DNA from: Microcyclospora pomicola
Lineage: Eukaryota; Ascomycota; Dothideomycetes; Capnodiales
Length of the DNA stretch: 64,000 bases
Reading direction: 5' to 3'
Assembly (NCBI GenBank): GCA_002786065.1
Contig: NHNY01000003.1
Location: forward strand, 62,001-126,000
The position numbers and the translations under genes are program-made. Below the pieces are notes generated by a model. That model saw only the letters and a list, made by a program, of their open reading frames with translations, had not been told where the DNA came from and made no database searches. Positions within the stretch are counted from its first letter, which is position 1. Each line of letters begins with the position of its first letter. Positions 44,027 through 55,929 of the stretch are shown here, piece by piece.

Positions 44027-44668
44027 TCAGATGCGCTCACGGCGTCGCTGCACAACCATATTGCGTCGCTCGATCTTGATGGGTTCGCTGTCAACAGCAA
44101 GAATGCTGGCGCTACCTTCAACCCCTCCGATATCGAGCAGTGTTATGCGAATCGAGTATTCCCCTGCTTGTCTGACAAACAAATCTGGGAAACTGAAGTA
44201 CCCTAGGTTGAGCCAGCGGGGATTTTTGTGCACGAAATGCTCCGCGCACGACTCTGGGAAAGCACGGACAGTGTCGAACAGCTGTTGGCCTGTCATTACT
44301 CCAGCCTCCAATGGGATGGTCTCGCCGGTGCAAGTGGTTGTGATGAGCGATACTGCTGCAACGCACCGAGAAGTGTCAACTCCAGTCACATCGAGCATAC
44401 TTTCCTGCTCTGACACAAACAGGCTTAAAATCGCTGTAATGTGGACTGGTGTGCCCAAGACTGTGCTCCAGTGTGGCTGATCGATGATGTCGATCTTGAA
44501 ATGGGGTGGTTTGCTAGGAAGTCGAGCGACTGTGTTGTCCTTCCTGCGAGAGCGCAAGTCTCTCCTTGCCCGTGCTGAAATGTTCTCCCGATGAGTGTGG
44601 CCAGTTCCATCAACAGCTCGTGGACCACGGTTGTCTTTCAGGTAGGATCGGTGTGATGAAATCGCCAT
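44027..44668 (-). CDS. Short velvet-domain-like protein (213 aa)
   Basis: Single exon. An Arg-rich N-terminus (about 60 residues) precedes FKIDIIDQPHW, beta-strand-like segments (PVHITAILSLFV, AAVSLITTTC), and then LNLGYFSFPDLFVRQAGEYSIRITLLDI. The last motif closely resembles the velvet signature (FxFxDLSVR..G.YRLRF.L.E) of VeA/VelB/VosA, fungal DNA-binding regulators of development and secondary metabolism. The protein ends soon after SEPIKIERR, where velvet domains have their last strand. The N-terminal half of a classical velvet domain is not obvious, so this is either a divergent short member or a degenerate copy. No intron is needed. Confidence 0.55.
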   Translation of the reverse strand: MAISSHRSYLKDNRGPRAVDGTGHTHRENISARARRDLRSRRKDNTVARLPSKPPHFKIDIIDQPHWSTVLGTPVHITAILSLFVSEQESMLDVTGVDTSRCVAAVSLITTTCTGETIPLEAGVMTGQQLFDTVRAFPESCAEHFVHKNPRWLNLGYFSFPDLFVRQAGEYSIRITLLDIGGVEGSASILAVDSEPIKIERRNMVVQRRRERI

Positions 44669-45523
44669 ATCTTGGTCTCAGACTTATCGTTTGACGGTGG
44701 GAGATGGTATTTCGTCAATATATCATGTCCTCACACAAATCGAGAACGTTGACGACCGATCGTTCAAGATAGTACTTCTGAATGCTAAAGAACTCTTAGG
44801 CTATACAGCAATGCTGACGAAAAGCTGAGCGACTGATCCAATGCTTGCTTGTCTTCTGTTTAGCTTAGACTCAGCAAAGGAGAAGAGGTTGATTGCAACA
44901 ACGATGCCAGTAAGATCGTAGTGCTTCGAGCTGTAGATTGAAACAAGTTCCGCGAAGTACTTCTGATGTGATTGATCGTGGGAAAAACTCGAAATTGAGT
45001 GAGCCTCGTAAGGAGGTTGGTGAACAGCCGGATCATATCTTAAGTCTTCTACCAGCCACATCACGGCTAAGCAGTTTTCCAGCATTGGCACCTTTCAGTC
45101 AATACCCAAAAGCCTCTGAGCCTCCAAAGCCTGTGCATCGCATCTGTAGAGTGCCTGGCGTGACTTTTCCACTAAGTGACGACTATTTCATGCATGATAC
45201 AAAGAAATCTCGCCGCCAAGTCTATATTGGCGACAATAGTGCGGAGAATGTGCCGATACCTATGGTGGTGAACAAAGGAATTTCCGTACTTATGCAAGGT
45301 CATGATTTCTGTGATGCCATGATGCGACGGATCTGGTGTGTGACCAGAACATGGCATGGATGACCATATACATGGGTGGCACAGATCTGTGGTGGGCGTT
45401 TGCATGTAAAAACTTCCAGCTGCTTGGCCCAGCACAGCGATTTGGGTAGCAGGTCCACTCATGCTGGAATAGTCTATCGATGTAGTATCATGGCTCCAGC
45501 GAAGGCAAGGTCAACTATACCAA

Positions 45524-46027
45524 TCATCGGTATTCCTGTAGGTGTAAAGTCTGCATAGGCCCAGATTGGATGATGCTAAAGCTCACTCTGGCATTGGATT
45601 TGAAGATATCAGGGCCATGGAAGTGATGGCGTTGCGGACTGACTTGTTGCGCGTCCACGTCTGACCAGAACATAGTTGATACTTGCACCGCGATTGGTGT
45701 CCTTTGGTGGATCTTATCCACTTGGAGAAAGCCATTCGGTCCTCCACAACTGCAACATGGATATTCGGTAGTCTCCTTCATAGCACGGCCTTCGAGATGT
45801 TGATATGACGAGGCAGGTGACGCAGCCGTAGCATTTCTCAGTTCCATATTGCAGTAGGTAGATTCGACCGGCATGGGTCCGTCTACCTGTGTAAGACAAA
45901 TCGCTTCAGGTGCATTCTTGCGATGAACAATGAGGCTGATCCAATGTTCACGGCTAGGCTCAATCATAGAATCTCTATAGCTCGGATACTCTACTATGCC
46001 ATGCGTGTTGGCCTCTCGCCGCTGCAT
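45524..46027 (-). CDS. Possible hypothetical protein (167 aa), weak
   Basis: An ATG-initiated 167-codon frame, the longest in this gene-poor stretch. The composition is protein-like (mixed hydrophobic and polar, with a YPCCSCGG cysteine patch) but shows no signal peptide, helix or family motif. ORFs of similar length arise by chance elsewhere in the window, so it may not be real. Confidence 0.2.
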   Translation of the reverse strand: MQRREANTHGIVEYPSYRDSMIEPSREHWISLIVHRKNAPEAICLTQVDGPMPVESTYCNMELRNATAASPASSYQHLEGRAMKETTEYPCCSCGGPNGFLQVDKIHQRTPIAVQVSTMFWSDVDAQQVSPQRHHFHGPDIFKSNARVSFSIIQSGPMQTLHLQEYR

Positions 46028-46586
46028 CTACTTGGAGTGCTCACCGTTTTGACAGCTGCTCATGAAGATAGGCGAGGGAATTGGTAAAGGATCCCAATGT
46101 CCAGGTCGGTGGATGTGGTGTAGTGGAGGTAGACAGGGCTGACGAACTTCGTCATTTGTCCCACGTGCTTCGTCCAGCTCTTGGCAGCCGATCAGTAACC
46201 TAGCTGATTACAGGGCAGGACGAGCTGGTGGAGATCCAGATGAGAACGTCACGTCCTTGGATGCGGACACGCGCGGCGATTCTACAACTTCTTTCACAGC
46301 CCCGACGGATTGCCATCGTACACCCTTAACTCGCAATGAGAGACAGACCCATGCGCTTCATCGACACATTCGGATATTCCTAAAGGTTGAAAGAGTCGGA
46401 AACCACAAAAGCAGGCAGCCTTGCGCATGCCGGCCAAGCTGTGAAGCAAGACCGCAAGGGGACATAGGCTCTCTTGATCACCACTGTCGTGATTCACCGC
46501 CCAAAGCTCAAGCGGTGTCACACAAGCGATCTTCGCGAGGCTCGATGCGGACTGCGCAACTCCTTCCATATCAGCCTGCAGGCGGG

Positions 46587-46597
46587 NNNNNNNNNNN
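46587..46597. other. Assembly gap (11 N)
   Basis: Eleven undetermined bases directly before the RhoGEF start codon (46612). The reading frame remains open across it from 46474, so an upstream start cannot be excluded. The Met at 46612 (MSYYPPNNQYQQ) is the natural N-terminus. Confidence 0.95.
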
Positions 46598-46611
46598 AAA
46601 CCGCCATAATA

Positions 46612-49600
46612 ATGTCTTACTACCCGCCAAATAACCAATACCAACAGCCATCGTATCACGACCCAAATCAGGGAAGACATAATGGGGGATACGAAGGCAG
46701 TTACGAGCAGTCAGCTCAATATCCAGGTCAGCAAGCGTATGCGCCAGAACAAGGCCACGGCCAGAATCCCACATATGGGGGTGGCCCGGTGCTGCAAACT
46801 CAACATGGCTCCCAACATGGCTATCCTTCGCCGCAGACGGGCTCATATGTAGGAGCGTACAACGGCCAGCAGCAGCCACATCACGCACCTCCGCAAGGTT
46901 ATAATCCGCAAGCCTATGCGCCATCCTCGCCGCCACAGCAGTCGCAAGCTATTCCAACATACAACCCTGCGAGCTATGCAAGCGTTGGCGCATCCCCTAG
47001 CTCGGCGACTTACGGCAGTGCAGCGTATCCAGAGATACCGGCCCACCGGCCCACAAGTGGGCCTTTGCCTGATCCATACTCACCCAATCTATACTCCAAC
47101 CCAGGCTGGTCCCCGCAGCCAAACTTCTCGCCCGCAAACTCACAAGGAGGATTCAGTCCTTCACAACCGTACAATCCTCATGCGCCTCCACTACCACCAC
47201 GCCCTCAACCGTATTCGACATCTCCTCCCTTGAACTCGTACACCGCAGTCCAATCATACAACTACGGCGCAACTGCACCGCCCGCGACACAGCAGAGCTA
47301 CCCTACTTCATCCTCAGCGCTGCCGTATCCCGAAGAGACATGGAGACCATCTCCGCCGATTCATGGGTACAGTTCCGAGCGCCATGGGTCGGCGGCTAGT
47401 ATGCAGTCCACATCGCTATATTCTTCGTTTCCATCGCCCGAGGGCTCGATGACCCCTGGCCCGACACCGCCAGCGCATAACTACGTCAGCAGGACCAGTT
47501 CGGTCAATGGTTATCCGGTAAGGCCACCGTCTGGCCCCTCGTCGTCATACCCGGAAAGTGGCTACTTCGAGGGTCAGAACGGATACAGGACGCAGCATTC
47601 CACCGCGGATGAAGAAGCCATGAACATGCTGTATAGCGAAGTGGAGAATGCTGTCCAGGCAGCTGGATCCAGGCCGGGTGGGCGGACCCCTTCGATATCT
47701 GTCAGTCAGGCGCCATTCCAACCAGCGTCACACGGTGGATCAATGTCTCCAGTCAATTTGCAACGCCTCGGAAGCATTGCGAACTCGCATCTCTCCCCTG
47801 CGCCAAGTTCTGGTTCGTATACGGATCCTTCCAATGATTACAGCGACAATGAGGTGACCCAAAACTCATCGTGGATGTCAACGGAGAATGCAGATCACAT
47901 GCAAGATAGCGATCAACAGCCATTCAGTGGGTTGGGAGCGCCCTCGCAAACTCAGACCGGTGGCAGTGAGGATGATGAATTGGGCGGTGTCATCGATATT
48001 GACTCCTTCGGGGGCGGCTTCCACATACCTATGACATATGGTCCCGAATCCGGCCAGTTAGCTGACATTAGTGAGAACAACAGCCAGCCGATGTCCAGCC
48101 AAAACAGCTCTCTTCGCCGCAGTAATGATTCCAGATCAAGCCAAAACGGCTATGACTCCGACATGAATGCTATACATCCCTTTCCACCATTCGGTAGTGG
48201 TGCCACCATGGCTAGGGTTGATGCAAGCGGGACTGGAGGACTGGCAGCACCCAGAGGCGCGCGTCGGCAAAGTTATGATGAAGGCGATGATGGCGAGCTC
48301 ATCGAGCATGCGCTGCCCTCACGTTTTCCCGATGAGCCACTTGACATTCGCCATCAAGCATCCGGACCATTTTCCGCAGGACGGCCGCTGCCGGCCACCC
48401 CGGATCAGTCCCTTTCGTTGTCGGTTGACTACTCCGGCGCGTCAGTGCCATCTCAATACTTGATTGGTCCTGACGGTTATATTGGGATGGGTTCAGAGTC
48501 TTCGTATGTGCCGCGGTCGACCTCACTTGTGAACCACAGCAATACTCCGCAAGTTTCGCAGCCGAGGAGAGCAAAGACAGATGCCGAGCAGGAGCGATCA
48601 TTACAATTGCGTCACAATAATCTTGAGTCTGTGTCAGCTACTAGCGTCGTGCCTGATTTACCATTGCTGGGGGCTCGACGTTTCATCCCGGCCAAGCTTG
48701 GTGCACCAGCTTTTGAGGAATGCGAGACACCATGGGCGTTGTCTTCGATCTTAAATTGGCTATTGACAGTCATCAGTCCTGAGCAATTCACGGAGCTCAA
48801 GGAAGTGGATATCACCGACGCTTTGGTTGCTCTGTTCACGAACAAAGTGCCCACCATGAACATTGCCGATGCAGAGGGTCTAAGTTCCCGGGTTGTGCAG
48901 AATATGTATAAAGCAGAGACATTGACAAAGACTGAAGAGTGGGTCAAAATTTCCCCGGGTACAATGAGCGGAGTGATCTTCCAGCTCAGTGGAGTTGGTT
49001 GTTATTCTAGCACGCTGCACGATCATCTCGTACCAGGGCGGTGCTACTCGCGTTTCTGCCAGCGTACATTGCGCAAGATCAACCTACGACAAGCCCACTC
49101 GGTGAAAGGACCGGAAAGCTGGATGAGCAAGTGGAACATCACTGCCGCAGATACTGAGGGCAAAGACGCGAAGCTTGTGCAGCGTCAGCATGTCCTACAC
49201 GAGACGGTCTACACTGAAGAAGTGTACATGGAACAGCTCGAAGTGTTGAGAACACTCTACCGCGATGCGCTTGTACGACACGAACCGTCGATCATCACTC
49301 CAAGAAGAAAAGACGGCTTCATACGTGAGGTTTTTGGAAAGCTGGAAAATGTCTACAAAGCCAATGAGGAGCATCTACTACCACAGCTAAAATACCGCCA
49401 AGAGGAGCAAGGACCTTGGATCGAAGGGTATAGTGACATTTTCCGTCAATGGATCCGCAAGGCCAAGGCCGCGTACTTGGATTATGCTGCAGGTTATCCG
49501 GTAGCGGACTTCATGGTACGACAAGAACTCGAACGTAATCTTGACTTCCGCGGATTCTTGGAACGAACCAGCAGAAATCCTCAAAGCTTGCGCTTGGGAT

Positions 49601-51710
49601 GGGCTAGTTTCCTCAAGGCGCCTATTACGCGATTACAGCGTTACAGCTTGCTGATGGATGCGGTACTCAAGTTGATGAAGACAGACTCGGATGAACGCCG
49701 AAATCTAGTGATAGCCATCAAAGAGGTGAAAGCTGTGACTATGGAGTGCGATACACGCGTCGCAGAGATGCAGCGAAAGACTGACTTGACTGATCTGAGC
49801 CAGAGGTTGAAACTTCGACCAGGTATGGAGGACGCTGTAGAGCTCAACCTCGACCACTTTGGACGAGAACTGATCTACCGTGGTGATCTGCAAAGAATGG
49901 GCAGTAGCAGATTCAACTGGTTGGACACTCATGCGATCTTGTTTGATCATTACCTGGTCATCTCAAAACCAATGGCTCTCGGCACGGATCCCGTCGCAGT
50001 CTCTCAGAATTATGATGTGTCCATATTACCCATTCCGATGGATCTCCTCATCTTGGAAAGCTCGAACGATCCTGCTGTGGTGAAGAGCAATTATGTCAAA
50101 GGCTTCCAAACGGTCACCACCGTATCTACTCCCCGCGGACCAAGTGATGTAGGAAGTCTGGGCAGAACACCATCAAATCAGACTATAGGGCCAGGCACGC
50201 TGCAACCGACGACCACTAACGGCTCCACGAACTCAGTAGCGACAGTGGCCGTGCTGAATGAGGCGAGTGATAAGATCATGTACCCCTTCAGAGTCAAGCA
50301 TCTTGGGCGGAAAACGTACAACTTATTTGCTTCTTCGGAGAACAGCAGAAGAGAATGGTGTACCAAGATCATCGAGGCGAAGACGAAACACGCTGCTGCT
50401 TTGTACGCACAACATGCCGAGCCGTTCCGACTAAGAGTCATGGCAGACTCAGCTTTCTCGTTTGAGGGGTTCGCTGGCGGAAAGAGTGGTGTTGTTATCA
50501 AAGGCACTCCAGTCGATCGAGCCATCAAAGAAGTCGAGGATCGTTTTAGGAACACGGGCCGACCTGGACCTGTTTGCCGGGCGAGAGTCAATTGCGCGAC
50601 GAGCTTTGCTGCGCAGATTGGCGGCAAGACCATGGTGGCTGTCGGTACTGATTACGGGGTGTATGTCAGCGAGCTCGATAATCCTAGAGGATGGATGCAG
50701 GTATGTAGTATGCCCACACCACAAGACGAAACAAACTGACATCAGTTTTGCAGACCATCTCCCAGAAGAACGTAACACAGATCGCTGTTCTCGAGGACTT
50801 CAACCTGTTCTTGCTTGTGGCTGACAAAGTTTTGATCGCATATCACCTTGACATCGTGTGTCCGGCGGACCACAACGGACCAGCAGCCGCCGGTGATTCC
50901 GGACGCAAAGCGCCACAGAAACTCTCCGGGAGCAAAGATGTTGGCTTCTTCGTCTCGGGGCGCATGAAGGATCGCCACCTGGTATTTTACAAGAAAAAGG
51001 AGAATCTTAGTTCGGTTTTCAAAGTCTTGGAACCCATCTACCAGAAATCGACCGAGAGGAGGCCTCGCAACGTCTTCAGGCGCGGCAACACCGAGTTTTT
51101 CCGCGAGTACGATGAGTTTTACATCCCTGCCGAATGCTCCGGCATGAATGTCTTCCATTCGTCTCTGGCGGTCAGCACCGCCCGTGGGTTTGAGGTCCTT
51201 ACGTTGGACAAGAAAGTCGCCATCACCGTCCCCGAGCTCCGATCGCCCGAAGTCCAGCTCATCGCCCAGCACATCAAGGATCAGAAAGCGCTGGCCATGC
51301 TCCGCCTGACGGACTCGGAGTTCCTCCTCTGCTACTCCAACTGCGCTGTGTACGCCAACAAACACGGCGAGGTCAGCCGCAGCGTCATCATGGACTTCGT
51401 CGGCACCGCGCAAAGCGCCACCCTGTGCGGCGCCTACCTGATCCTCTTCGACAACGACTTCGTCGAGATCCGCAACGCCTCCAACGGCCGCCTCAAGCAG
51501 ATCATCGCCGGCCGCGAGATCAAGTGCCTCGACGACGGCGGCAGCTGGAGCTCCGCCACCAACGCCCCGCCGCCCGGCGCCAACGGCTCCTCCCTCCACG
51601 GCCAGCTCGCCCATGAACCCCGTACCGTCAAGTTCGTCATGCAACACCCGGAGAGCGAGCGCATCCAGATCGTGGTGGAGTTGCTGGTGAACGAGAAAAT
51701 GAGGGAGTGA
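46612..51710 (+). CDS. Rho1 guanine-nucleotide exchange factor, Rom1/Rom2-like (1681 aa)
   Basis: The protein activates Rho1 in cell-wall-integrity signalling at the cortex. Exons are 46612-50700 and 50754-51710, with a 53-nt intron (GTATGT...TTTTGCAG) joining WMQ to TISQKN. The first 600 residues are Pro/Gln/Ser/Tyr-rich and disordered. A DEP-like segment starts at about residue 703 (ALSSILNWLLTVISPEQF). The DH (RhoGEF) domain at about 860-1060 begins RQHVLHETVYTEEVYMEQL and contains LGWASFLKAPITRLQRYSLL. A PH domain follows at about 1080-1260. The C-terminal CNH domain at about 1320-1675 carries GTDYGVYVSELD, TISQKNVTQIAVLEDFNLFL and FVGTAQSATLCGAYLILFDN. The order DEP-DH-PH-CNH is that of Rom2/Rgf proteins. 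Confidence 0.93.
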
Positions 51711-52198
51711 GTAGAGTGAAGTCATACGCTCTCTGATCTCGAGGATGGCATGAATGTCTTGATGAATCGGCAAGTTACCTTGCATTGGGTTATTGTTCCA
51801 GGAAAAGTACCCCTGGCGGGATGTCCTGCTTTGCGAGGACTGGGCAGGCTGTATGTAGGCAATGCGGCGTTTTCAGGGAGGTTGCCTGGGCTGGGTCCGT
51901 GTTCGGTCTGAAATCTCACGGGGTCATCTGGCTATGAAACATACTTGGGATTCCTTCGAAATAGGACAAGAGGACAGAGAGGTAGGGGATGCTATCATAC
52001 TGAGGTCAAACGCAATCACGAATTGAACGTTGGGTACTCGTAGTCTTTGAAACGGCCATGGTTGCTTCATAATTCTTGAATCATTATATATAAATACGTG
52101 AAGTGTCACGCCAGATCGATGCAGGAGCTGGAAGCAGCAGGAGAAGCTTTTTAGATCCAACATATTGCGAAAGAAACGCCTCCACATTGTGTCGTACA
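51711..52198. other. Convergent 3' flanks
   Basis: Between the RhoGEF stop and the leftward ECM4-like stop. No supported ORF; an AT-rich ATTATATATAAATA run is found at about 52082-52096. Confidence 0.4.
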
Positions 52199-53297
52199 TC
52201 ACTCCAGCTTCTTCTGATACTCCAGCACCTCCGACATCTCGATCCTGCCCGGCGCCAAGCGCGACCAATCCCGCTGATAGCTCTCCACGCCCGCGATATG
52301 CGGCCACGGGCCCCTGGGCGTTATGGCCAGCGGGTTGATATCGGCATGACTCTTGGTGTAGTTCTCCTTGATATGGCGGAAGTCGGTCGTCTCGCCGTAC
52401 GCGGGGCAGTTCCAGTACAGATTGACGAGCCAGTTCTGCAGCACGGGGTACGAGTCGCGCAGCATGCCGAGGTTGCACTTGAAGTGCTGCGCGTAGACGG
52501 TGTCGAAGCGGATCAGCGAGGCGTAGGCGCGCACGTCGAGCTCCGTCATCGTGGGGCCGAGCAGGAAGGGTCCGCCGTGGGCGTGCGCGAGGGCCTCGAG
52601 GGCGTTGAGCGCGGCGAAGACGACGGGTACGGCGGCATCGTAGCTGGCTTGGTCGCGCGCGAAGCCCGTCTTGTACACTTGCGTGTTCAGGTCGGATTGC
52701 AGCCAGGCGCCGATGCGGTCGATGTCGGCGCGGAGCGGGGACGGGTAGAGCGTGATGTCGGCGAGGTTGGGTGGGAGGAGAGGATTGAAGGCGGTGGAGA
52801 GGTCGCGCAGCAGCTCGAGCGACTCGTTGTTCACGATGGTGCCCATCTTGGTGTCCCAGAGCACAGGCACGGAGTAGCGGCCCTTGTAGTCCTTGTCGGC
52901 CTTGAAGTACAGCTCGTGGAGGTACTTGCTGCCGAAGAGCGGGTCTTCCGTTGCGCCTTCGTAGGCAGGCTCGCCGGCGACATTGAACTGCCAGCCGGGC
53001 CAGCCCTTGTCGTCGCCTTTCGGGTACGGTCTGACGATGGAGGTCTTGATGCCGGCGTACTGAGCGAGCTGCTTCATGTGGAAGATGACGTTTGCGCGGT
53101 GGGCGAAGGGGCAGAAGAGGCCTATATATCTAGATGGGACGAGTGGTTAGCTGGGTGGATGTCCCGTGTCGTTGGCACCGCACGACTCACAAGTGATAGC
53201 GGTCCTTCTCCGGCAAGAACGGGCCTTCAGGCGTGATCTTGCCGTGAAAGGCATCGTTGGGTCCGTCGTGCCAGGACTTGGCGAAGCTCGCGGACAT
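52199..53297 (-). CDS. Glutathionyl-hydroquinone reductase / omega-type GST (ECM4-like, 345 aa)
   Basis: A cytosolic or mitochondrial enzyme that reduces glutathionyl-quinones and related thioethers. Exon 1 is 53297-53191 and exon 2 is 53129-52199; the 61-nt intron splits a Leu codon. The active-site motif is CPFAHR (Cys42), matching CPWAHR of yeast Ecm4 with Phe for Trp. VPVLWDTKMGTIVNNES provides the glutathione-binding cis-Pro and ES pair. The C-terminal helical domain includes LLGPTMTELDVRAYASLIRFDTVY, diagnostic of the Xi class. ORFs of up to 377 codons on the opposite strand are shadows of its GC-rich codons. Confidence 0.92.
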
Positions 53298-54538
53298 GGT
53301 ATGGAGGCTGGAGGTGTGTGGTTGGCGGATCGTCCTGTTGAGCAAGGTCAAGCGCTGCAGCATGGACGAAAGGGCTTGAGATGTTTCAAAATCGCAACAG
53401 ACAACGGAGAATGGAATGCAGATATACTTGGACCTCTTGTATCAGAGACAGAGTGTCTACGTGTAGCTCTTGTGGTCGAAGGATTCAGAATACAAAAGGA
53501 CGACTGATGGAGCTCAAGGTATGACGCAGTTCTCACATCTTTGTGTGAGAGGACGGAACCCAGCCGGGGTGGTTGTGGATGGATATCCGAGATGATCCAA
53601 TCGTGAGCATCGCGATCTTGATAATGAGGGGACGTTGATTGCTTTGATACGATGTACAGAGAGACCTTATACATGTCAATTGTGATTCTCGGCACACTCA
53701 GCACGTTTGAGTCCCACGCCCCGTAGTCTGGTGAAGGATGTCGTGAGCACAGATCTCCATGGTTATGAACTTTGGGCCAGAATTTACGACATGCCATCAC
53801 GATAGATCCTGAATCAACTAGAGTTTGCTAGAACTCGTCCGAACAGACGGTAAAGCACAAATGTCAAGCATGAGCGATTGAGCTCCATTTCGCGCATGTA
53901 CGTATCGGGTTGGCTGGTAATATACGCTGCAGTGAACCGCCTTCGCCGAGCTGTGGGTCCCCACCTAGATGCATTGCGAGTGATATGGCATGTCTCCATC
54001 ATCCTACCCATCATTATCGCATCCACGTTATGAATCCAGGCCGGAAGATGACCTGGCTGGCGCAACAAGCACAAAGCAAAAACAATCGAAAGGCTGCCGC
54101 CCAATGCGGTTTCAACACAATAAGTTCCCTCATGAATCGACATGATCCTGCTGTCATCTAGTATGCACCAAGCTGTGCATGCACCCTTCCCGCAGAGTAT
54201 ACGGAACCGATGCCATATCCGCAAGCGCCCAACGCCATGCAAGAGCTGTCGCTTGAAGAACGATAAACAGAACAGAAACTCTAAGACGTATTGCAGGCCG
54301 TGTCCACCCGGAAGTTGAGCGCATCTCGTGGTGCGGGAGGTTGACCTCGGGCGCGGTCAGTCCACTCCGGAGTCGGTCCAAATAAGTGATGGTGGCGTGG
54401 AAGCCGGAATTCCGGAAACAGTAGAATGCACTCCGAGGTAAGCTCCTTTTCTGGCTGGTCCTCTATGGTATCATACACTATCCATATACCACAAGGTGAT
54501 CATGGGTTCTCAGAGGTCAATGCAGATAAGCATCAATC
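53298..54538. other. Intergenic, no supported gene
   Basis: The upstream flank of the ECM4-like gene and downstream flank of the RfeG-like gene. A 142-codon minus ORF at 53814-54242 lacks domain support. Confidence 0.4.
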
Positions 54539-55929
54539 TCAAGCAAGCCTGCGACGACGTGCGTCGCCTCCGTTGGGCGCTGCTGATGCTTGGCGTGCGA
54601 AAGCCGCGCTTGGTTCCCGTGACTCTCGCGTAGGCTGCATGAAACCGTCAGGAGTACGAGGGGGTCCTCCATTGGAATGCTGTGTGACCGCTGAAGAGGG
54701 CGCTTGTCAGTTCCGTGTCGCACTCGACAGGACTGACCATTAATACTTACGTCGCCCGTACTGGTCGTACGGAGATCCGCCTGGAGGCCCGCCATAGACA
54801 CTGCAAAGATTAGCTGGTTTCTTACTAGAAAGGGCGTGCCAATGCGAACCTTGACTGTTGGACAGATGGAGCGGTCTCTCGCTCGCGAGGCACGACAGAA
54901 GAAACAGTGGTGGCTGGGCTAGGGTAGGCAAACCTTGCAGGATCATTCTTGTATTCGGGCTGACCATATCCTCGTGCATCATTCCTTTGACTGGGCGGTG
55001 GCTGGCCATAGCTAGCTCCGTACGGATTTTGGGGCTCCGGTCTACTTGACATACTTGACCCTGGTTGCTCATATGAGGATACAGGTACGAAGTAATTGCC
55101 CTGTCTTACATATCCCGGAGGTGCGCCATCATTGCTTCCATTATTCCCCGGTGGTGGAGGGTATCCTTGGTCCACACCATACGATGGGCTGGAGACGGGA
55201 AGACGGCCATAAGGAGGCTGCTCAGGTGGATAGCCACTGCCTGGAAATGGTGCGGGCGCTCTGCCTGGGTTGCCGGGTCCGAAACCGTTCCGAGGGGCCT
55301 GGTACGCGCGATCCTGTGGATAACCTCTGGAGCCTTGCATGGTCTGGTCTATGTCCATTCCTTCCGGCATTCTGGCAGGTGGTAAGCGTTCACGATCACG
55401 AGCACCGGGCATGCCATAATCGGGCGCACGGGGAGAGTCGCCTGTCCGGTTGTTGATCGAGGTGGCCGCACTCGAGGCGTGGTATGTTGAAGATCCCACA
55501 TAAGAATCTGTATCCGTGTCAGGTACTGTGGACCCTGATCTTTCAACTCTGGCGGGACTTTTCCTACCTCCTGTACCAGTCTGTCGCCGCTCTTGTCTCC
55601 ATCGATTTGAGTCTGCGCGAAGATCTGTGATCATAGCCTAGTCAAGGTCAGTACAGTGCGGGAGCCAAGCGGCCGACAGTCGTGACGTACGGAGGTTAAG
55701 TTGCGGTATGCCTTGATCCAATAGCCTTGTACGCCCTGTCGAAATGATTAGTGAACGAATGGTCGCAGGCGGTGACTCCGATGAGGCTGACCTCATTTTC
55801 GCCTGTGCCTACGCCAGGTCGCACGGTCGCATCATTGCCTAGATATCTTTGAATGTCCGCGGATATCACAGTCCGGTCAATTCCTTCTCCGGGGATGAAC
55901 CACTGGCGAGCAATTTCACGAGAAGCCAT
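54539..55929 (-). CDS. RfeG-like putative transcription regulator (390 aa)
   Basis: Five exons: 55929-55792, 55735-55691, 55637-54850, 54800-54751 and 54690-54539. Lengths and phases sum to 391 codons. The N-terminal block MASREIARQWFIPGEGIDR, VISADIQRYLGNDATVRPG and GYWIKAYRNLTS resembles proteins annotated in Aspergillus as transcription factor RfeG. The rest is Pro/Gly/Tyr/Gln-rich and disordered, with a YGGPPGG motif and an Arg-rich end (DARRRRLA). The third intron uses a weak donor, GTTCGC. Without splicing there, the frame would end early at about 54822 (…ALARPF). Molecular role is not established from sequence. The exon-5 acceptor could also be 12 nt earlier, in frame. Confidence 0.75.

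Larger units (their letters stand above)
44669..46611. other. Gene-poor stretch before the RhoGEF, with an assembly gap
   Basis: No convincing gene except a possible ORF at 45524-46027. Bases 46587-46597 are N. The last several hundred bases are the RhoGEF promoter and leader. Confidence 0.4.

Noticed and set aside
52103-53236. 377-codon plus-strand ORF opposite the ECM4-like gene
   Set aside because: A shadow of GC-rich third positions; the minus strand has a clear enzyme family with intron.
53814-54242. 142-codon minus-strand ORF
   Set aside because: No recognisable domain or splice support; a length expected by chance in this composition.
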